This document shows positions 1 to 6,606 of a stretch of 13,780 nt of DNA, in pieces. The stretch comes from Negativicutes bacterium. Its GTDB lineage: Bacteria; Bacillota; Negativicutes; SKW292. The stretch lies in NCBI GenBank assembly GCA_026416215.1, contig JAOAFP010000036.1, positions 1 through 13,780 on the forward strand, in the 5' to 3' direction. Made by a program: the position numbers and the translations under genes. Position 1 is the stretch's first letter. The number at the start of each line of letters is the position of its first letter. Under the pieces are notes generated by a model. It saw only the letters and a program-made list of their open reading frames with translations, did no database searches and had not been told where the DNA came from.

Positions 1-70
1 GTGTATGGAGGATTACAGTCAGGCCGTGCAGTTTGGCCGCCGGACGGTAAAAGTTTATATCCTGAATTGA
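1..70 (+). CDS. 3D-domain (YabE-like) cell-wall protein, C-terminal fragment
   Basis: Reading in phase from base 2, the window opens with the last 22 codons of a gene ending at TGA 68-70: CMEDYSQAVQFGRRTVKVYI followed by LN. The pattern 'Y..AV.FGRR.VKVYIL' is what I recognise as the extreme C-terminus of 3D-domain proteins (YabE/Rpf-like exported cell-wall proteins, named for three conserved Asp residues). In Bacillus, yabE lies directly upstream of rnmV and ksgA, which is exactly the order here, so context supports the call. The catalytic and G5 parts lie outside the window. A hairpin follows 12 bases after the stop and separates it from rnmV. Only the tail is visible, so the assignment rests on a short motif plus synteny. 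Confidence 0.72.
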   Translation, partial: CMEDYSQAVQFGRRTVKVYILN

Positions 71-82
71 GCAGTCTGCTCG

Positions 83-112
83 ATCACCCCGGCAACCCTG
101 CCGGGGTGATTT
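83..112 (+). terminator. Rho-independent-type hairpin after the 3D-domain gene
   Basis: A perfect 12-bp inverted repeat, ATCACCCCGGCA (83-94) and TGCCGGGGTGAT (99-110), closes on a 4-base ACCC loop. It is followed only by TTT (110-112), so the U-tract is short. It sits between the stop of the upstream gene and the start of rnmV. It probably ends the upstream transcript, perhaps incompletely, which would let some transcription run into the rnmV operon. No convincing promoter is visible between it and rnmV. Confidence 0.7.
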
Positions 113-124
113 GCTGGGTACGCA

Positions 125-682
125 ATGGAGATCTGTGAAGTTGTGGTGGTTGAAGGCAAAAAGGATGTGGCAAGGGTGAAACAGGCGGTGGCGGCCGAGT
201 GTATCGCCACTAACGGCCACGCCATATCGCCGGCTACCTGGCGGCGGCTGACCGTGGCCTACCGGCGGTGCGGACTGATTATTTTCACCGATCCCGACTG
301 GGCGGGCAACCGAATACGGCAACGGCTGAACGAACAATTCCCTGCCGCCCGTCAGGCCCACCTGCCGCAGCGTCAGGCCAGGACGGCGGGCGGAATTGGC
401 ATACAGTACGCCTCGGCCGAAGATATCCGTCGGGCACTGCTGGGGGCAAGGTGTGTCGCCCCGCCGGCGGGGGCAGAACCGGAGGCTCCCCTTTATCGGT
501 ACGATGACCTGGTGAACTGGCGGCTGGCCGCCACCGGGCAGGCTGAGCAGCGCCGCCGCCAGCTGGCCGAACGGCTGAGCCTGGCACCCGGCAACGCCAA
601 GTTCTTTCTGCGCCAGATCAATAAATACCGGATTGACCGGCGACAGATAGAAGCCGGTCTGGTCAGTCTGGCGGAGAACTGA
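125..682 (+). CDS. rnmV: Ribonuclease M5 (5S rRNA maturase)
   Basis: RNase M5 cuts both ends of precursor 5S rRNA in low-GC Gram-positive relatives and uses ribosomal protein L18 as cofactor. The 185-aa length is normal. The Toprim fold is clear: the catalytic glutamate lies in VVVVEGKKD (E10), and the second metal site in IIFTDPDWAG (D56, D58). Next come HLPQRQA and GIQYASAEDIRRAL (about 91-104), where relatives usually have GIEHAS. The C-terminal 60 residues, Arg/Gln-rich with FFLRQINKYRI, match the family's RNA-binding tail. ATG 125 is the only ATG/GTG/TTG start available before the Toprim motif, because an in-frame TGA lies at 107-109; the Shine-Dalgarno sequence is weak. Synteny with the upstream 3D-domain gene and downstream rsmA is the Bacillus order. 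Confidence 0.93.
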   Translation: MEICEVVVVEGKKDVARVKQAVAAECIATNGHAISPATWRRLTVAYRRCGLIIFTDPDWAGNRIRQRLNEQFPAARQAHLPQRQARTAGGIGIQYASAEDIRRALLGARCVAPPAGAEPEAPLYRYDDLVNWRLAATGQAEQRRRQLAERLSLAPGNAKFFLRQINKYRIDRRQIEAGLVSLAEN

Positions 683-686
683 CCGG

Positions 687-1544
687 ATGGCGGTTAAGGA
701 AGGCGGGGCCGGCCGGGCAGATGCGAATGTCGTCCGCCGGGGACTGGACAGGCTTAATCACCGGCCTCGCCGACAGTGGGGGCAGAATTTTCTGACCGAC
801 CTGAATATAGCCGGCAAAATTGTCGCTGCCGCCCAGCTGGACAGGGGACGGCCGGTGCTGGAGATAGGCCCGGGGCTTGGCGTGCTGACCGACTTGCTGC
901 TGGCCGGTGGCGCCGATGTCACGGCGGTGGAGATCGACCGTCAGCTGGCCGGCCGGCTGGCCGGCCGTGCCGGCCGGCGGTTGCGGGTTATCAACGCCGA
1001 CATCCTCAAAATGGACATCGCGGATATCACCGGCGGGGAATGCTTTCAGGTGGTGGCCAACCTGCCGTACTACCTAACCACCCCTATTTTGTTCAAACTG
1101 ATCGAACAGCCGGGATGTCAGACCTTTACGCTCATGGTGCAGCGGGAGGTGGCGGAGCGCCTGGTGGCCGGACCCGGCATCAAGGCTTACGGTGTGTTGT
1201 CGGTGGCCGTGCAGCGGCAGTTTGGGCTGGAGGTGGTGATGACCGTTCCGCCTGGGGCATTCTATCCCCGACCGACAGTCTGGTCGGCGGTGGTCCGGGG
1301 GGAACGGCTGTCGGTGCCGCGGGCGGTCGGCACCAAGCTGTTCCGGCAGGTGGTACGGGCGGCATTTGGCCAGCGGCGGAAAACTATGGCCAATGCCCTG
1401 GCTGCCGCCGGCATGGGCAGGGAACGGGTGGCCGCTGTCCTGGCCGCTGCCGGTCTGCCGCCCGATGTCCGCGGTGAGCGGCTGACCGTGGAACAGTTTG
1501 GCGACTTTTGCCGGTTGTGGGGAAAGGACGAGGACTGTGAGTGA
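687..1544 (+). CDS. rsmA: 16S rRNA (adenine1518-N6/adenine1519-N6)-dimethyltransferase
   Basis: This enzyme (KsgA) uses S-adenosylmethionine to dimethylate two adjacent adenines in the 3' terminal hairpin of 16S rRNA late in 30S assembly. Visible motifs are GQNFL (32-36), SAM motif I EIGPGLG (59-65), the acidic ribose-binding VEID (81-84), NADIL (103-107), and the catalytic NLPYY (125-129), followed by a typical C-terminal helical domain with FGQRRKTM. The 285-aa length is normal, with a slightly long N-terminus. ATG 687 lies 4 bases after the rnmV stop, with GGAG at 673-676 as ribosome binding site. Its end overlaps the birA start. A 12-bp tandem repeat lies in the SAM-domain coding sequence (945-968). 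Confidence 0.96.
   Translation: MAVKEGGAGRADANVVRRGLDRLNHRPRRQWGQNFLTDLNIAGKIVAAAQLDRGRPVLEIGPGLGVLTDLLLAGGADVTAVEIDRQLAGRLAGRAGRRLRVINADILKMDIADITGGECFQVVANLPYYLTTPILFKLIEQPGCQTFTLMVQREVAERLVAGPGIKAYGVLSVAVQRQFGLEVVMTVPPGAFYPRPTVWSAVVRGERLSVPRAVGTKLFRQVVRAAFGQRRKTMANALAAAGMGRERVAAVLAAAGLPPDVRGERLTVEQFGDFCRLWGKDEDCE
945..968 (+). repeat. 12-bp in-frame tandem repeat inside rsmA
   Basis: CTGGCCGGCCGG (945-956) is followed at once by CTGGCCGGCCGT (957-968), an 11/12 match, with another CCGGCCGG just after. It encodes LAGRLAGRAGRR between the VEID and NADIL motifs. It probably reflects GC-rich codon bias and slippage, not a functional site. Confidence 0.6.
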
Positions 1545-2334
1545 AGGGAGCAAAATAGCAAACTGGCATATTTTCCGGTACGACGAACTACCGTCCACCA
1601 ATGATCTGGCCAGACGACTGGCCGAGGAAGGGCTGAGCCATGCCGTGGTTCTGGCCCGGCGTCAGACCGCCGGCCGGGGACGACAGCAGCGGGCTTGGCT
1701 GTCCGATTGCGACAGGGGGCTGTGGTTTTCGCTCATTTGCCCGGCCGGGACAGCGTCCGGACAAAAAAATGAGCGCTGGCCGCTGATTATTGCCCAGTCG
1801 GTGCTGGAGGGACTGAAGCATTGCGCCCCGGCCGACTATCGTCTGAAATGGCCCAATGATATAATCCTGGCCGGTCGCAAGCTGGCCGGCATTCTGACCG
1901 AAGGGGTGTGGAGCGGCGGACAGCTGCAGGCGGTGGTAGCCGGGGTGGGGATCAACGTAAGTCAGCGTTACGACGACTTTCCGGCCGAAATTCGCGGCCG
2001 GGCCATATCCCTGTCCGAATGGCACAGCCATACCGACATTGACAAAGAAGGGGTGCTGGCGGCCATTCTCACGGCCGCCAACCGCTGGCTGGCGGCCGTG
2101 ACCAGTGACCGGTTGTGGCAGTCACTGCTGGCCGAACACCGGGGCCATTCGCTGACCCTGTCGCGCCCGGTAAGGCTTTATACCGGCGGGCAGTCGGTGA
2201 TCGAAGGACTGGCAGTAGATATCGACCGTGACGGCCGGCTGGAAGTTATTGCTAACGAAGGCCGGCGAATTTTGGTGGATGCCGGGGAGGTCACGGTGCG
2301 GATTGTCTGCGCCGGGAAAGAGGTATACGTATGA
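1537..2334 (+). CDS. birA: Biotin--[acetyl-CoA-carboxylase] ligase, class I (no DNA-binding domain)
   Basis: Biotin protein ligase activates biotin with ATP to biotinyl-AMP and joins it to a lysine of biotin-carrier domains such as AccB. Counted from GTG 1537 it has 265 aa: STND (20-23), the ATP/biotin loop GRGRQQRAW (46-54), KWPND (104-108), GRKLAGILTE (from 113), GVGINV, and a C-terminal SH3-like cap. GTG 1537 is chosen because AAAGGA (1523-1528) sits 8 bases upstream and the family's first strand begins shortly after. The reading frame is open further up to 1498, but that extension runs inside rsmA. The gene overlaps rsmA by 8 bases and bioY by 4. There is no N-terminal winged helix, so unlike the bifunctional BirA of many Bacillota it should not act as a repressor. 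Confidence 0.92.
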   Translation: MSEGSKIANWHIFRYDELPSTNDLARRLAEEGLSHAVVLARRQTAGRGRQQRAWLSDCDRGLWFSLICPAGTASGQKNERWPLIIAQSVLEGLKHCAPADYRLKWPNDIILAGRKLAGILTEGVWSGGQLQAVVAGVGINVSQRYDDFPAEIRGRAISLSEWHSHTDIDKEGVLAAILTAANRWLAAVTSDRLWQSLLAEHRGHSLTLSRPVRLYTGGQSVIEGLAVDIDRDGRLEVIANEGRRILVDAGEVTVRIVCAGKEVYV

Positions 2335-2894
2335 ACCGGGACGGGCGGCGTCCGCTACGGCCGTTGCTGGCGGCGGCCATGCTGGCGGCCATGCTGGCGG
2401 CGGTTTCCCAGGTGATCATTCCGATAGGGGTGGTGCCGCTGACCCTGCAGATAATGGTGGTGTGGCTGAGCGGAGGGCTGCTGGGTTGGCGGTATGGCGC
2501 CCTGAGCGTGCTGATCTGGCTGTTGCTGGCGGCGGCCGGGCTGCCGGTGCTGGCTGGGGGCCAGGGCGGCTTGTCTGCGGTGCTGGGGCCGCGGATTGGC
2601 TTTCTGCTGGGATTTCCGGTGTGCGCAGCCCTGAGCGGACTGGCCGGATTTAAGGCTGGCAATTTTCGCCAGTTGGGGTTCATGCTGATCGGACTGGCAG
2701 TGGTGTACGTCCTGGGAACGGCCGGGCTGCTGCTATACAGCAATGTGCTGGGGGGTAAGGCCATGGCCGTCACCCAGGCGATCAAACTGGCGGTTGTACC
2801 GTTTGTGGCCCTCGATCTGGTTAAGGCGGTGGCAACTCTGATGATACTTCAAAAAATCAGGCGGATCTGGCCGGGGTACGGTGCGGGGAGGTAA
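2331..2894 (+). CDS. bioY: Biotin transporter, ECF S-component BioY
   Basis: BioY is the membrane substrate-binding subunit for biotin and works with an energy-coupling EcfA/EcfT module, or weakly alone. The 187-aa length is normal and about six hydrophobic segments are visible. Family signatures are VPLTLQ (35-40), AGGQGGLSAVLGPRIGFLLG (75-94) and the C-terminal LDLVKAVATL (161-170). The second signature normally reads G-P-T-G-G-Y; here it is G-P-R-I-G-F. The start ATG overlaps the birA stop in ATGA (2331-2334), indicating translational coupling. No EcfA or EcfT gene is in the window, so shared energy-coupling subunits must be encoded elsewhere. Pairing with birA fits joint biotin import and use. 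The first helix carries a 12-bp tandem repeat. Confidence 0.93.
   Translation: MNRDGRRPLRPLLAAAMLAAMLAAVSQVIIPIGVVPLTLQIMVVWLSGGLLGWRYGALSVLIWLLLAAAGLPVLAGGQGGLSAVLGPRIGFLLGFPVCAALSGLAGFKAGNFRQLGFMLIGLAVVYVLGTAGLLLYSNVLGGKAMAVTQAIKLAVVPFVALDLVKAVATLMILQKIRRIWPGYGAGR
2372..2400 (+). repeat. 12-bp exact tandem repeat in the first BioY helix
   Basis: GGCGGCCATGCT occurs twice in exact tandem (2372-2383, 2384-2395), followed by a partial third copy, GGCGG. The reading frame is kept, giving the protein repeat MLAAMLAA in the first transmembrane segment. Unit gain or loss would add or remove four residues without a frameshift. Confidence 0.8.
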
Positions 2895-2899
2895 GAGGC

Positions 2900-3670
2900 A
2901 TGCTGTTGGCAATCGATGTGGGCAACACCAATATTGTAATTGGAGTTTATGACGGCAGCCAGCTGGTCGGGCACTGGCGGATCGGCACCGATCGGCTGCG
3001 CACCTCCGACGAGTACGGAATTCAGATCAACAGCCTGCTGGCTTCGCGGGGCTACCGTCCGCAACAGGTGTCGGACGCGGTTGTGTCAACAGTCGTACCG
3101 CCGATAACCGGTACGATTTTGCGGATGTGCCAGCGCTACTTCGAACGGGAGCCGCTGCTAGTCACGGCGCAGATGGAAACGGGTCTGACGATCAGGTACG
3201 ATAATCCGGCCGAAGTTGGTGCTGACCGGATTGTCAACGCGGTTGCCGCCTATCATCTGTTCGGCGGACCGTTGATCATCATCGATTTCGGCACGGCCAC
3301 CACCTTTTGTGCCGTCAGCCGGGGAGGGGAATACCTGGGCGGGGCGATAGCCCCGGGTATAGTGATTTCGGCTGAGGCACTGTACCAGCGGGCAGCCAGA
3401 CTGCCACGGATTGAGCTGGTCAGGCCGCAGCGGGTGATTGCCCGGAGTACGGTGGCAAGCATGCAGGCGGGAATTGTCTTCGGTTATGCCGGGCTGGTCA
3501 AGGAGATCGTCGAACGGATGAAACAGGATCTTCCCGGGGCCACGGTGGTGGCCACAGGTGGTCTGGCTCAGCTGGTGGGAGGAGACAGCCGGGTAATAGA
3601 CCGGCTGGAGCCGTTCCTGACCCTGGAGGGGCTGAGAATAATCCATCAGCTGAACCGCCGGGGGCGGTAA
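2900..3670 (+). CDS. coaX: Type III pantothenate kinase
   Basis: CoaX phosphorylates pantothenate, the first step of coenzyme A synthesis. It belongs to the ASKHA fold, needs a monovalent cation and is not inhibited by CoA. The 256-aa protein starts with the phosphate loop DVGNTN (6-11), then has VVPP (65-68), GADRIVNA with the catalytic Asp (107-114, D109), the second phosphate loop DFGTATT (129-135), GGAIAPG (147-153) and a C-terminal ATGG (218-221). ATG 2900 has GGGGAGG (2885-2891) 8 bases upstream, overlapping the bioY end, so expression is likely coupled to birA-bioY. The three genes together serve the cofactors of acyl metabolism, biotin and CoA. Confidence 0.96.
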   Translation: MLLAIDVGNTNIVIGVYDGSQLVGHWRIGTDRLRTSDEYGIQINSLLASRGYRPQQVSDAVVSTVVPPITGTILRMCQRYFEREPLLVTAQMETGLTIRYDNPAEVGADRIVNAVAAYHLFGGPLIIIDFGTATTFCAVSRGGEYLGGAIAPGIVISAEALYQRAARLPRIELVRPQRVIARSTVASMQAGIVFGYAGLVKEIVERMKQDLPGATVVATGGLAQLVGGDSRVIDRLEPFLTLEGLRIIHQLNRRGR

Positions 3671-3683
3671 TCCGGGGACGGTA

Positions 3684-4682
3684 ATGACAATCAAACCACT
3701 GCTAATCGGCAGGGTTAGGATCGAACCGCCGGTGGTGCTGGCTCCGCTGGCCGGCACCTCCGATGTGGCTTTTCGCCATCTGGCCCGCCGGTTTGGCTGC
3801 GGACTGGTGGTCAGCGAGATGATCAGCGGTCAGGGATTGGTGTTAGGCGGGACAAGGACCAAGGAACTTCTGGCCATGCGACCGGACGAGCGGCCGATCG
3901 CCATACAGCTGTTCGGAAAGGATCCGGCGATTATGGCGGCGGCAGCCAGGCTGGCCGAGGCGGCCGGGGCGGATATTATCGATTTTAACTGCGGCTGTCC
4001 GGTGCCGAAAATAACCGGCAACGGGGAAGGGGCGGCGCTTATGCGCGACAGCCGGCGGGTGGAGGCGATTGTGTCAGCCCTGACTGCGGCTGTTAAGATA
4101 CCGATTACGGTAAAAATGCGCAGCGGCTGGGACGAAAATTCACTCAACGCCGATCAGCTGGCGGCTACCGTCGCTGCCGCCGGGGCAGCGGCGGTCACCA
4201 TCCACGCCCGGACCCGCCAGCAATTTTACAGCGGGCAGGCCGACTGGGGGGTGGTGAGGGCGGTTAAGCAGGCAGTACCGATTCCGGTTATCGGCAACGG
4301 CGACATCGCCGATCCGGATACCGCCGTGAGACGGTTGACTGACGGCAGTTGCGATGGCATAATGATTGGACGCGCGGCCTTAGGAAATCCGTGGCTTTTC
4401 CGTGCAATCAGCCAACGGCTGGCCGGCGGGCCGTCCGCCTCTCCTCCGGACTGGCCGGAGCGCTGCCGGGTGGCGCTGGAGCACCTGCAGTGCCTGATTG
4501 AAGCCAAGGGCGAAGCGGTGGCGGTAAGGGAGATGCGCACCCATGCCGGATACTACTGCCGGGGGCTGCGCAATGCAACCAGATTGCGGGCAGCTGCCCA
4601 CGCCGCCCGGACAGCCGGCTGTTACCGGCAGCTGTTTGATGGCGTCGAATCCGGAAAAGACAGGGATAGCCAGGATTTATAG
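3684..4682 (+). CDS. dusB: tRNA-dihydrouridine synthase (DusB type)
   Basis: This FMN enzyme reduces specific uridines in tRNA to dihydrouridine with NADPH. The TIM barrel opens with LAPLAGTSDVAFR (19-31). QLFGKDP (75-81) and the catalytic-cysteine motif FNCGCPVPKI (101-110, C105) follow, then KMRSGW (144-149), the FMN/RNA residues IHARTRQQFYSG (173-184), IGNGDI (203-208) and GIMIGRAALGNPWLF (225-239). The C-terminal helical RNA-binding part has EMRTHAGYYCRGL. Length (332 aa) is normal. The start has GGGGA (3674-3678) upstream and lies 13 bases after coaX. coaX-dusB followed by greA-lysS is a recurring Bacillota order; here three extra genes intervene. Confidence 0.95.
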   Translation: MTIKPLLIGRVRIEPPVVLAPLAGTSDVAFRHLARRFGCGLVVSEMISGQGLVLGGTRTKELLAMRPDERPIAIQLFGKDPAIMAAAARLAEAAGADIIDFNCGCPVPKITGNGEGAALMRDSRRVEAIVSALTAAVKIPITVKMRSGWDENSLNADQLAATVAAAGAAAVTIHARTRQQFYSGQADWGVVRAVKQAVPIPVIGNGDIADPDTAVRRLTDGSCDGIMIGRAALGNPWLFRAISQRLAGGPSASPPDWPERCRVALEHLQCLIEAKGEAVAVREMRTHAGYYCRGLRNATRLRAAAHAARTAGCYRQLFDGVESGKDRDSQDL

Positions 4683-4684
4683 CT

Positions 4685-5647
4685 ATGGCGACAATGCTGG
4701 TGCCGGTGGCCAACGGCGTACTGCCGCGGCCGAACGGGGGTAGAATTATCGGGGCGTTTGCCGGGGATACGCCGTACCCGGTAATGAAGAATTTAATCCC
4801 TGGCGGTGATATTGTGCTTTGTCCATGGGTGGCTGCTGAGGGAAGGCTGTTTCCTGTCGGGGTTCTCACCCGGGTGGTCAGGGTCTGGGAAGCGGAAGGC
4901 CAGGATGAACAGGGCGGAAGTGTGCCGCTGCTGATGGCACAGCTGGAAGGGGTTGCCCACGGGCGGTGGCACCGGCCGTACAACCAGCGGGGAGTGATCT
5001 GGGCGGCAAGTGTGGAGCAGGTAAGCTTTGCGGCCGTCCGGCACAATTACCCGGTCATTTCCGGGGCCGGCTGGATGCCCGAGGGGGGATACACTGAGTT
5101 CCGCAGCCAGTGGGATCTGCCGGTAACCATCTATGGCTACGATTTGATGGACGGTAGCCCGCTGAAAATATCCGGCAACCTTGGGCGACTGGTCAGCCAG
5201 GAACAGGCCCATACCATTGAACACGCGATAATCCGGGCGTTGACCACCTACGGCCTGTGTACGGCCAAAACTCTGGCAGCAGCGCTGGCTGCTGAAACCG
5301 ATGAGTTAAAACACAGCCTGGAACTGGGGTTTCGCTTTGCCCTGCCGGAGGTGCTCGGCCAGACATCGACCGGGGCCTGCGGCAATCAGATGACCCAGCT
5401 GGCCCAGTTGTACATGCACCAGGAAATCATCGACAGCATTGACCGGGGGCAGTCACTGCCGCAGGCGGTCGGCAACGCCCGGCGACGGACAATGTCGCAG
5501 CTCACCAGTCAGCTGGGACTGACCAGCCGGGCTGGGCTGAGGGTGCTGCAGGGGTTGAAGAAGGGCATGAGTCACGACGATACCCCGATCAAACTGGAAG
5601 TGGGCAAGCGCATCATCAAACGCTTCCCGCTGTCGCCATGGCAGTAA
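4685..5647 (+). CDS. Uncharacterised protein: apparent Lon-N-like front, H-x3-H helical back
   Basis: 320 aa, function unknown, no signal peptide or membrane segment. Residues about 4-100 read like the Lon protease N-terminal substrate-binding (PUA-like) domain: a VPV... N-terminus, then GDIVLCPW (41-48), then LFPVGVLTRVVRV (55-67) and LLMAQLEGVAHGR (82-94), recalling the 'vGtvAri..v..l.dG...vlveG..R' pattern. This is by eye only. A short beta-rich section follows (about 105-165). The back half is helical and starts with QAHTIEHAIIRALTTYGLC (174-192). H176, H180, C192, C232 and H245 could form a metal site, loosely recalling the H-x3-H of MZB/DUF1998 domains. ATG 4685 lies 2 bases after dusB with AGGAT (4672-4676) upstream; the end overlaps the next gene by 10 bases. 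Codon use matches the neighbours. Confidence 0.8.
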   Translation: MATMLVPVANGVLPRPNGGRIIGAFAGDTPYPVMKNLIPGGDIVLCPWVAAEGRLFPVGVLTRVVRVWEAEGQDEQGGSVPLLMAQLEGVAHGRWHRPYNQRGVIWAASVEQVSFAAVRHNYPVISGAGWMPEGGYTEFRSQWDLPVTIYGYDLMDGSPLKISGNLGRLVSQEQAHTIEHAIIRALTTYGLCTAKTLAAALAAETDELKHSLELGFRFALPEVLGQTSTGACGNQMTQLAQLYMHQEIIDSIDRGQSLPQAVGNARRRTMSQLTSQLGLTSRAGLRVLQGLKKGMSHDDTPIKLEVGKRIIKRFPLSPWQ

Positions 5648-6606
5648 CGGAAAAACTTAGAGTGGTCAGCGTAAGTCTCGGCTCAGCCCGTCGCGACTAT
5701 ACGTGCACCGTCAGGCTGCTGGGGCGGGAGGTGGAACTGTCCCGTCGGGGGGTAAACGGTGATGTGAAGGCGGCCTGCCGTCTGGTGGCCGGATATGACG
5801 GCCGGGTGGCGGCCATTGGCCTTGGCGGGCTGGATCTTTACATCCACGCTGCCGGACGGTGCTACGTATTTCGTCAGGCGGAGAAAATCGCCAGGTGTGC
5901 CCGGTGCACCCCAGTGGTGGACGGGAGCGGGCTGAAGGACAGCCTGGAGCGGCTGGTGGTGCGGAATTTGCTGGCTGACGGCCATCTGAACGGCAACGAA
6001 CGGGTACTGCTGGTGTGCGGCGTCGACCGGTTTGGCATGGCGGAGGAGATGGTCAGGGCTGGCTGCCGGATGGTGTTTGGTGATCTGATGTTTGCCCTGG
6101 GAATACCATGGCCGATCAGAACTCTGGCCGGGCTGGCCAGGGTGGCCAGAGTGCTGGCCCCGCTCGTCACTAAACTGCCGATCGCCTGGCTCTATCCCAC
6201 CGGCCGGCGGCAGGAGGACATCCGTCCCCGGTTTGCCGGGATGTTTGCCCAGGCCGATGTCATTGCCGGCGACTGGCACTTTATCCGCCGCAATCTGCCG
6301 GACGAACTGCCGGGTAAGACGGTGATCACCAACACTATAACCGAGGAGGATATCGGGATTTTGCGCCGGCGGCGGGTGGCCCGGTTGGTTACTACCACGC
6401 CGTGTCTCGGCCGGCGGGCGTTTGGCACCAACCTTATCGAAGCGATGCTGGTGGCACTGGGTGGGAACTATCAGCAGCTGCTGGGCGATCTGGGAATGAA
6501 ACCCACCGTTATCGATCTGACCGGGCCGGCACAGCCGGAAAATTTGTTCAAGGAGCAAGGATTTGACCAGGTTTGCGTTCATTCTTCACCCGCTGACCAC
6601 GGCTGA
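5638..6606 (+). CDS. Uncharacterised protein of the family often labelled 'quinate 5-dehydrogenase'
   Basis: 322 aa, soluble. I recall close relatives in Clostridia annotated as quinate 5-dehydrogenase, but the sequence gives little support for that chemistry and I see no clear N-terminal Rossmann loop. Conspicuous segments are VSVSLGSARRD (10-20), AAIGLGGLDLYIHAAGRCYV (58-77), CARCTPVVDGSGLKDSLER (87-105, with a C-x2-C pair C87/C90), VLLVCGVDRFGMAEEM, MVFGDLMFALGIPWPIRTL, a strongly basic Pro-containing stretch, IAGDWHFIRR, and the ending TTTPCLGRRAFGTNLIEAML. The start overlaps the previous gene by 10 bases with no good ribosome binding site, suggesting translational coupling; GTG 5662 is an alternative start. 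The end overlaps the AAR-like gene by 44 bases, tying the three genes into one unit. Product existence is secure, function is not. Confidence 0.8.
   Translation: MAVTEKLRVVSVSLGSARRDYTCTVRLLGREVELSRRGVNGDVKAACRLVAGYDGRVAAIGLGGLDLYIHAAGRCYVFRQAEKIARCARCTPVVDGSGLKDSLERLVVRNLLADGHLNGNERVLLVCGVDRFGMAEEMVRAGCRMVFGDLMFALGIPWPIRTLAGLARVARVLAPLVTKLPIAWLYPTGRRQEDIRPRFAGMFAQADVIAGDWHFIRRNLPDELPGKTVITNTITEEDIGILRRRRVARLVTTTPCLGRRAFGTNLIEAMLVALGGNYQQLLGDLGMKPTVIDLTGPAQPENLFKEQGFDQVCVHSSPADHG
6551..6555 (+). promoter_or_regulatory. Shine-Dalgarno that fixes the TTG start of the AAR-like gene
   Basis: AGGAG lies 7 bases before TTG 6563, inside the coding sequence of the preceding gene. It supports the TTG start and a 44-base overlap between the two reading frames. 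Confidence 0.7.

Noticed and set aside
1498..1536. Longer birA reading frame starting at 1498
   Set aside because: This extension runs within rsmA in another frame and adds residues not expected in the family. GTG 1537 has a good Shine-Dalgarno at 1523-1528.
1857..1865. Perfect extended -10 sequence (TGATATAAT) inside birA
   Set aside because: It encodes the invariant ligase motif KWPND followed by II, and no -35-like hexamer lies 16-19 bases upstream, so coding constraint explains it.
5683..6582. Long minus-strand open frame (299 aa) opposite the middle module gene
   Set aside because: High GC gives long antisense shadows. The translation is rich in Gln, Pro and His with no domain, and the plus-strand frame has family-like motifs and coupled neighbours.
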